A stretch of 64,000 bases of DNA, taken from assembly GCF_902806685.2 (NCBI RefSeq), contig NC_048541.1, forward strand, positions 16,192,662 to 16,256,661, read 5' to 3'. The number at the start of each line of letters is the position of its first letter. The first letter of the stretch is position 1. A program made the translations under genes and the position numbers. Positions 60,501 to 64,000 of this stretch are shown here, in pieces. Under the pieces are notes generated by a model, which was not told where the DNA came from, did not search any database, and saw only the letters and a list, made by a program, of their open reading frames with translations. The stretch is from Maniola hyperantus (Eukaryota; Arthropoda; Insecta; Lepidoptera; Nymphalidae).

Positions 60501-63224
60501 ATCCACATATTGGCGCCAATGTTGGCCCCATCACTGTTCACCCAACGTGTGAATCGGGAAATTAGCGTTGCCAACGTTGGGGCCAATGGCCAATTTCCTT
60601 TTGAGGTACGGAACCCCTTAAAACTAGTCAAAACACGTATACGATAGAATTTCGTAGCCATGCTAGAACTGTGTCGCCTGCGCGGCTTGCGTCTCTGTAT
60701 ACGCTTAGCCTTATAGTGGTGCTGATTCTGAGTACACCTAAAATTTAGAGTATTTGCATCCTCTTCTTACTAATGCAATATGAAAAGAACAGACACAGTT
60801 TGACAGTTTTAAATTTAATTTAGAGCTATCAAACCTCGTGACTTTAGCTGCCAGTCGCGAGCCTATGGTTTAAATTCGAATTCGTAGTGCGCACTAAAAT
60901 TAAGAGTCTTTAATTTAAATGTAAAATCCTTCAGAAATATTAAAAAGAAAAAGATCCAGATATACTCTAAATTTAGTTTAGAGTAAGACAAGAGAATCGG
61001 CGCCAGTGGCCCCGATTCTCTAGTCTCTCTAAACTAAATTTAGAGTATCTGCATCCTTTTCTTTTTACTAATGCTAAAAAGGAACGGAACATGACTTTCA
61101 CATTTAAAGACTCTAAATTTTAGTGCACAATACAAATTTAAAGAGTAGGTTCGCAAGTGCGTGCTAAAATCATGGGTTTTACCATCTAAAAATTAAATTT
61201 AGAAATGTCAAACTGCTTCTGTCCTTTTCATATTACAATAGTAAGAAGAGGGTGCGAATACTCTAAAATTAGGTTGTGCTTAGAATCGGTGCCATTTTCT
61301 GAGTAAAATGACGGTAACACCATGGATTTTCTTTTTTGCGATTTCCAGATATCATCAGTGAGGGGCGATGTGGATGGTTCAGTCATCTTAGATACGCCAA
61401 TGCGAATGTTCAATGGACAACAATTGGTACGCATAAACTCAAAAATATCATCATTTCCTTTAAAATATTGATGAAGATGCAAGAAATTAATGGAATTTAA
61501 TGGACCTTTCAAACTCAAACTCAAATTATTTATTCAGAATAGGTAAAATTTTACGCTAACTGATGGTCAAAATTTTAATTTGTAAGATGATAGTGGTGAT
61601 ATTTAATACGTACAACAACGTTTTACGTAATCACCCCGCGGGTGTGGTGGCGCTCTTTAGGGAAGGCCTATGTCCAACAGTGGACGTCCGCAGCTGATGA
61701 TGATGATGATGATATAGGTTTTGTTATGACAGGAGCAACAGTCGGAGTCGATCGTAGTTCAAGTACCACCGCTGCCTTCTCTACCGCCGCTGCAAGATAT
61801 GAAGAGATGTCCCGACACTGACTGGTTCAGCAAGGACAAAACTAGTCTCAAGGTAAGGATCAACCCATCGCCGGTGCACTACTGAACACGTTTCCGTCCA
61901 CCTAGGCAGGTGAGGAGGCTGGCGCCTTCTTTCTTCGCTCTGGGCTGGTTTCCGCACTTAAACGTTTCCGTCTGTTGTGCGCAAGCTAGCGCCTTGTTCT
62001 AGTTATTTATTTTTTATTGATTACATTGATCTATCTGGTATACATATTGCCAGAAATTCGTGATTTTGGCAAATAACTAGCTTATGCTCGCGACTTCTTC
62101 CGCGTGGACTACACAAATTTCAAACCCCTATTTCACCCCCTTAGGGGGTTGAATTTTCAAAAATCCTTTAGCGGATGTCTACGCAATAATAGCTATCTGC
62201 ATGCCCAGCTCATTCTGTCCAGTAGTTTAAGCTGTGCGTTGAATGTTGATAGATCAGTCAATCAGTCGGCCTTTCCTCTTATTATATTTAGATTAATCAA
62301 TTAATTAGAATTAAAAAAGTTGTCAGTTTCGCCTTTTTAACCGATTTCCAAACAAGGAGGAGGTGCTTAAATCGGTGCGTTTTAATAATATGTATATATC
62401 GGCAAAGCTCTAGGATCGACTTCATTTCTTCTATTGGGCGTTTATCTACAGGGTTTAATAACCCTAGAATCCTATCCCGCGTTCCTATTTAGCCAACATA
62501 ATTGTTGGCTAAATAGGAACGCGGGATAGGATTCTACACAAGTCTTTTCTCTTACCATCTTCAAACCATATTGTTGTTCTTACGTCTCCTTGGTAACCCA
62601 GATTGTGTCATAATGCGCAGACTCCATCAATGTCGTTAAACAACGTTGGCGTTCCGATTACTTCCGAACATCTCTGACATTTTTTTTTGCAGGACGACTC
62701 CCAAATGCTGCGCGAGCAAGACAGTCAAGTTCTGGACATCGGCGCTGGCGCGTCCCCCGCGCAGCACAAGCAGAACAGAAAGAGCTTGCCGCACAAGAAG
62801 AGGATCTCGCGCAAGCTTCGGCGCACCGCCGGCAACACCACGCCGCAACAGGTATGTGCAGCACACGCGTGTGATGCTGGTGGCTGCAGCACGACATTAC
62901 GTCTGAATTGACTGACTGCAGTCTTAACTGTGGAGACTCTTGTTCTGGCTTTTTTAAGATTCCACGGGAAGTACCCTATAGGTTTTGCATCTCTTGGCTT
63001 GAAAAATAGACAGACGATGAAGTGACCCTATAAGGGTGCCTTTTTATCTGGAGATATGGAACCTTAAAGAATATAATAGGTGATCCAAGTAATTGTTACA
63101 GGACATAGTAGTCATAAACTGCAATGAAGAGGTCCCTCAGGAAGAGATCCTGCCCGATAGTTTCGTGACGGGAGTGCCTCATCCGGACCACTTGCCCGAA
63201 GACGCGCATCATATCGCGCAGGAG
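57474..63224 (+). CDS. Unrecognised multi-exon gene, 5' part (8 exons seen, continues off the right edge)
   Basis: Exons 57474-57557, 59582-59685, 60342-60477, 61349-61426, 61733-61852, 62693-62851 and 63102-63224 join with consistent phases; the last donor GTACGT at 63225 shows that it continues. That makes seven coding exons in the window giving 268 aa (I count the start exon as exon 1). The start is the first ATG after an in-frame TGA at 57444-57446. Visible: acidic N-terminus (VEAHLLEEKMDEAVTHYI), an acidic stretch GEGAWVEEFLDQEGG, His cluster HHHSHAQHH, Pro-rich VPPLPSLPPL, and a basic patch HKKRISRKLRR that could be a nuclear localisation signal. Exons are GC-rich with GC-ending codons against an AT-rich background. 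I do not recognise the family. A regulatory protein with DNA-binding domains further downstream is possible, but no such domain is visible here. Confidence 0.8.
57789..58226 (+). mobile_element. Family-C repeat, near full length (intron 1 of the plus-strand gene)
   Basis: About 438 bp from AAAAACCGGCCAAGTGCG to TTGAGGTAAGGAACCCTAAA, with the CGACATTTTGCACGATAATT and ATGATGCATAAAAATAAAT blocks. Best full-length reference with the copy at 15077-15507. Class unknown; no inverted ends or coding frame seen. Confidence 0.8.
58437..58680 (+). mobile_element. Family-A then family-B fragments
   Basis: 58437-58600 carries diverged TGATGCCTGCGACTTTACCC and TCAAGATTGGTTCAATAG blocks of family A; 58600-58680 carries the family-B end (CAGTCAGTCAGTCACCTTTT). 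Confidence 0.6.
58834..58976. mobile_element. MITE of the GTACGCGGCCGAAAG family, partial
   Basis: GGAGATAGCAGATTTGTAGA, AAAACGTCATATGGG and GAAATGTCATTCTAAAGGC match the copies at 20530 and 42057; the left inverted end is missing. Confidence 0.7.
59197..59335 (+). mobile_element. Family-C fragment
   Basis: AACCAGCCAAGTGTGAGTGG start and a shortened interior; lacks the 3' half. Confidence 0.6.
59358..59530 (+). mobile_element. RTE-like LINE 3' end, subfamily 2
   Basis: Frame fragments KRSVGSPP and RLAGSGWMRKAEDRVWWHSL, then QQW, and a (GAT)n tail. Same subfamily as 7205-7625. Confidence 0.8.
59582..59685 (+). CDS. Unrecognised gene, exon 2
   Basis: Acceptor TTGTTGCAG, donor AG|GTACAA. Codes SVHVDASTLALNVQEDAGGR then VLTLMHPQNFSQMS. 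High GC3 compared with the flanking transposon-filled introns. Confidence 0.85.
59758..59955 (+). mobile_element. Family-A Helitron-like fragment (intron 2)
   Basis: CTAGCTGATGTCCGCGACTT start, GTGGGAACTCTTAATTTTC and ACAGACAGATACACTTTTAT near the end; one internal deletion. Confidence 0.72.
60040..60310. mobile_element. SINE-D copy and adjoining LINE scrap (intron 2)
   Basis: ACATCGTGAGGAAACCTG, TCTCCATAATGTTCTCAAAG and GGTTGATCATGATCATGATG are the inverse of the SINE-D blocks at 18883, 31628 and 39400. 60050-60105 is the TTGACTGCAATCAGACCTGG block of another LINE. Confidence 0.68.
60342..60477 (+). CDS. Unrecognised gene, exon 3
   Basis: Acceptor GTGTGCAG, donor AAG|GTTTGT. Completes Arg63, then codes QVSLGETVGEGAWVEEFLDQ, EGGLAALVARLTRG and the His-rich tail PHHHSHAQHHK. 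Confidence 0.85.
60512..60597. mobile_element. Short foldback element (intron 3)
   Basis: ATTGGCGCCAATGTTGGCCC and an inverse GGGGCCAATGGCCAAT bracket about 85 bp. Confidence 0.6.
60716..61005. mobile_element. ACTCTAAATTTAGTTTAGAG-type MITE, copy 1 (intron 3)
   Basis: Inverted orientation relative to 61008-61294; shares AATATGAAAAGAACAGAC and TAGTGCGCACTAAAATT blocks and ends AGAGAATCGGCGCC. Confidence 0.75.
61008..61294. mobile_element. ACTCTAAATTTAGTTTAGAG-type MITE, copy 2 (intron 3)
   Basis: Starts GCCCCGATTCTCTAG and ends AGAATCGGTGCC; interior TCTAAATTTTAGTGCACAA and GTCCTTTTCATATTAC. It lies 2 bp from copy 1 in mirror orientation. Closely matches 25262-25535. Confidence 0.78.
61349..61426 (+). 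CDS. Unrecognised gene, exon 4
   Basis: 26 codons between acceptor TTTCCAG and donor TTG|GTACGC: ISSVRGDVDGSVILDTPMRM then FNGQQL. Phase 0 at both ends. Confidence 0.78.
61500..61730. mobile_element. LINE 3' scrap and RTE subfamily-2 tail (intron 4)
   Basis: 61503-61600 has the CAAATTATTTATTCAGAATA block seen elsewhere as CAAATGATTTATTCAAAATA. 61636-61715 is GTGTGGTGGCGCTCTTTAGG, AACAGTGGACGTCCGCAG and (GAT)n, ending 18 bp before exon 5. Confidence 0.7.
61733..61852 (+). CDS. Unrecognised gene, exon 5 (Pro-rich)
   Basis: Acceptor TATGACAG, donor AAG|GTAAGG. Codes EQQSESIVVQVPPLPSLPPL then QDMKRCPDTDWFSKDKTSLK. Confidence 0.83.
62078..62298 (+). mobile_element. Family-B Helitron-like copy (intron 5)
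   Basis: From CTAGCTTATGCTCGCGACTT to CAGTCGGCCTTTCCTCTTAT. Followed at 62335-62375 by the CCGATTTCC..AAGGAGGAGG repeat also seen at 46585. Confidence 0.75.
62466..62537. repeat. Perfect 34-bp-arm hairpin (intron 5)
   Basis: Arms 62466-62499 and 62504-62537 are exact inverse copies (TAGAATCCTATCCCGCGTTC and onward), with loop TAAT. Confidence 0.95.
62693..62851 (+). CDS. Unrecognised gene, exon 6 (basic patch)
   Basis: Preceded by a strong poly-T tract and GCAG, donor CAG|GTATGT. Codes DDSQMLREQDSQVLDIGAGA and a Lys/Arg-rich run (KSLPHKKRISRKLRRTAG) resembling a bipartite nuclear localisation signal. Confidence 0.87.
62957..63070 (+). mobile_element. Family-C 3' fragment (intron 6)
   Basis: GGGAAGTACCCTATAGGTTT, a diverged GACAG run, and ATATGGAACCTTAAAGA matching the family-C end. 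Confidence 0.6.
63102..63224 (+). CDS. Unrecognised gene, exon 7 (last in window)
   Basis: Acceptor TTGTTACAG, donor GAG|GTACGT. Codes DIVVINCNEEVPQEEILPDS, FVTGVPHPDHLPEDAHHIAQE. Ends in phase 0 with the gene still open. Confidence 0.85.
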
Positions 63225-63289
63225 GTACGTGAACCACTGAATGGCTAAACTGATCTCAGAGGGCGCCACGAGAGGTCCGGCCAGTGTCA

Positions 63290-63430
63290 ATGTCAAAAGT
63301 CAATTATTTATTCAAAAAAGCCACTACCAAGTAAAAAATTTTTGTTTTTACATGTGTATGTATGTATGAAGTCAAAAGTTATTTTTTACTTTGTAGTGGT
63401 TTTGGAAGTCGGTTTTTTATTTTATTTTTA
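63290..63430. other. Start of intron 7, LINE-type 3' scraps
   Basis: GTCAATTATTTATTCAAAAA block and GTGGTTTTGGAAGTCGGTTT block, both repeated elsewhere (the second again at 63718-63740). 63431-63717 shows no feature I can name. Confidence 0.5.
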
Positions 63431-63751
63431 TTTTAAGCTTTTTAGTGTACGTAAGTACTCATTGCTTGGTGCCTTAAATATTAATTCACCAGCATAACTT
63501 TCCAAATCCACACGGCTTAGGAGTTCATTACCTTCCAGCATCAGGATTGAAGAGTTGGGACTTGGAGTTCAATAACAAAGTCTATGCTCATTTACAATGT
63601 TAAAATTCTATGAAGCAATCATAAAAGAAACTAGAAATGAAAGCGTGTAAGCTCGCTCGACTTCAACATACATACCTACACATCTAGAAACTAGGAACAA
63701 AAGTTATTTTTACTTTGTAGTGGTATTGGAAGTCGGTTTTTGAATAAATAA

Positions 63752-64000
63752 AAAAACCGGCCAAGTACGAGTCAGGCTCGCGCAATGAGGGTTCCATACT
63801 ACAGTCTTATTTTTTCGACATTTTGCACGATAATTCAAAAACTATGATGCATAAAAATGAATAAAAATCTGTTTTAGAATGTACAGGTGAAGACCTTTTA
63901 TATGATACCCCACTTGATATAGTCACTCACTTCGAAAGTTGAAAATACTAATTATTAGTTCATGACCACAATTTTTTTTTTGTGTGATCTAACCCTAAAT
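63752..64000 (+). mobile_element. Family-C repeat cut by the window edge
   Basis: Starts AAACCGGCCAAGTACGAGTC and follows the family-C order until the sequence ends. Confidence 0.8.

Overview
This window looks like nuclear DNA of a butterfly or moth. It is AT-rich, genes have short exons with GT/AG introns, and nearly all intergenic and intronic space is filled with short interspersed elements typical of Lepidoptera: tRNA-derived SINEs, 5'-truncated RTE-like and CR1/Jockey-like LINE 3' ends with (GAT)n or (GAA)n tails, CTAG-ended Helitron-like fragments, and many MITEs. There are no bacterial operons, CRISPR arrays or rRNA genes. I saw no intact free-standing tRNA gene, only tRNA-like SINE heads.

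Layout. From 1 to about 46,750 I find no host protein-coding gene. The ORFs there are LINE reverse-transcriptase C-termini (7246-7680, 27488-28009, 31160-31663) or chance frames inside repeats. Many insertions can be read in detail: hAT MITEs with 8-bp target duplications, CNG-flanked MITEs including one occupied/empty site pair, a TTA-flanked Harbinger-like MITE nested in a Helitron-like element, retroposons with 11- and 15-bp duplications, and several head-to-head inverted retroposon copies.

From 55,812 down to 46,905 (minus strand) lies a complete eight-exon gene for mitochondrial lipoyl synthase (LIAS/Las), predicted at 367 aa. All splice phases agree. Both cysteine triads (CX4CX5C auxiliary and CX3CX2C radical-SAM) and the C-terminal RSSY motif are present. 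Its sixth exon is the most unusual thing in the window. The last 129 nt of the exon plus the first 13 nt of the following intron form a 142-bp unit repeated 23 times head-to-tail (48,744-52,008). Only the 5'-most copy has the splice acceptor and the exon start. The other 22 are acceptor-less exon bodies, each keeping its own GTATGA donor. Because 142 is not a multiple of 3, reading from the first copy into the second ends at the TGA inside the next donor. Normal protein therefore needs use of the first of 23 identical donors.

From 57,474 onward (plus strand), divergent from LIAS, is the 5' part of a second multi-exon gene: eight exons, 268 aa, continuing past the right edge. I do not recognise it. 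It has acidic, His-rich, Pro-rich and Lys/Arg-rich segments and could be a nuclear regulatory protein. The 1.66-kb region between the two start codons carries a 522-bp hAT-like element and a TA-flanked MITE.
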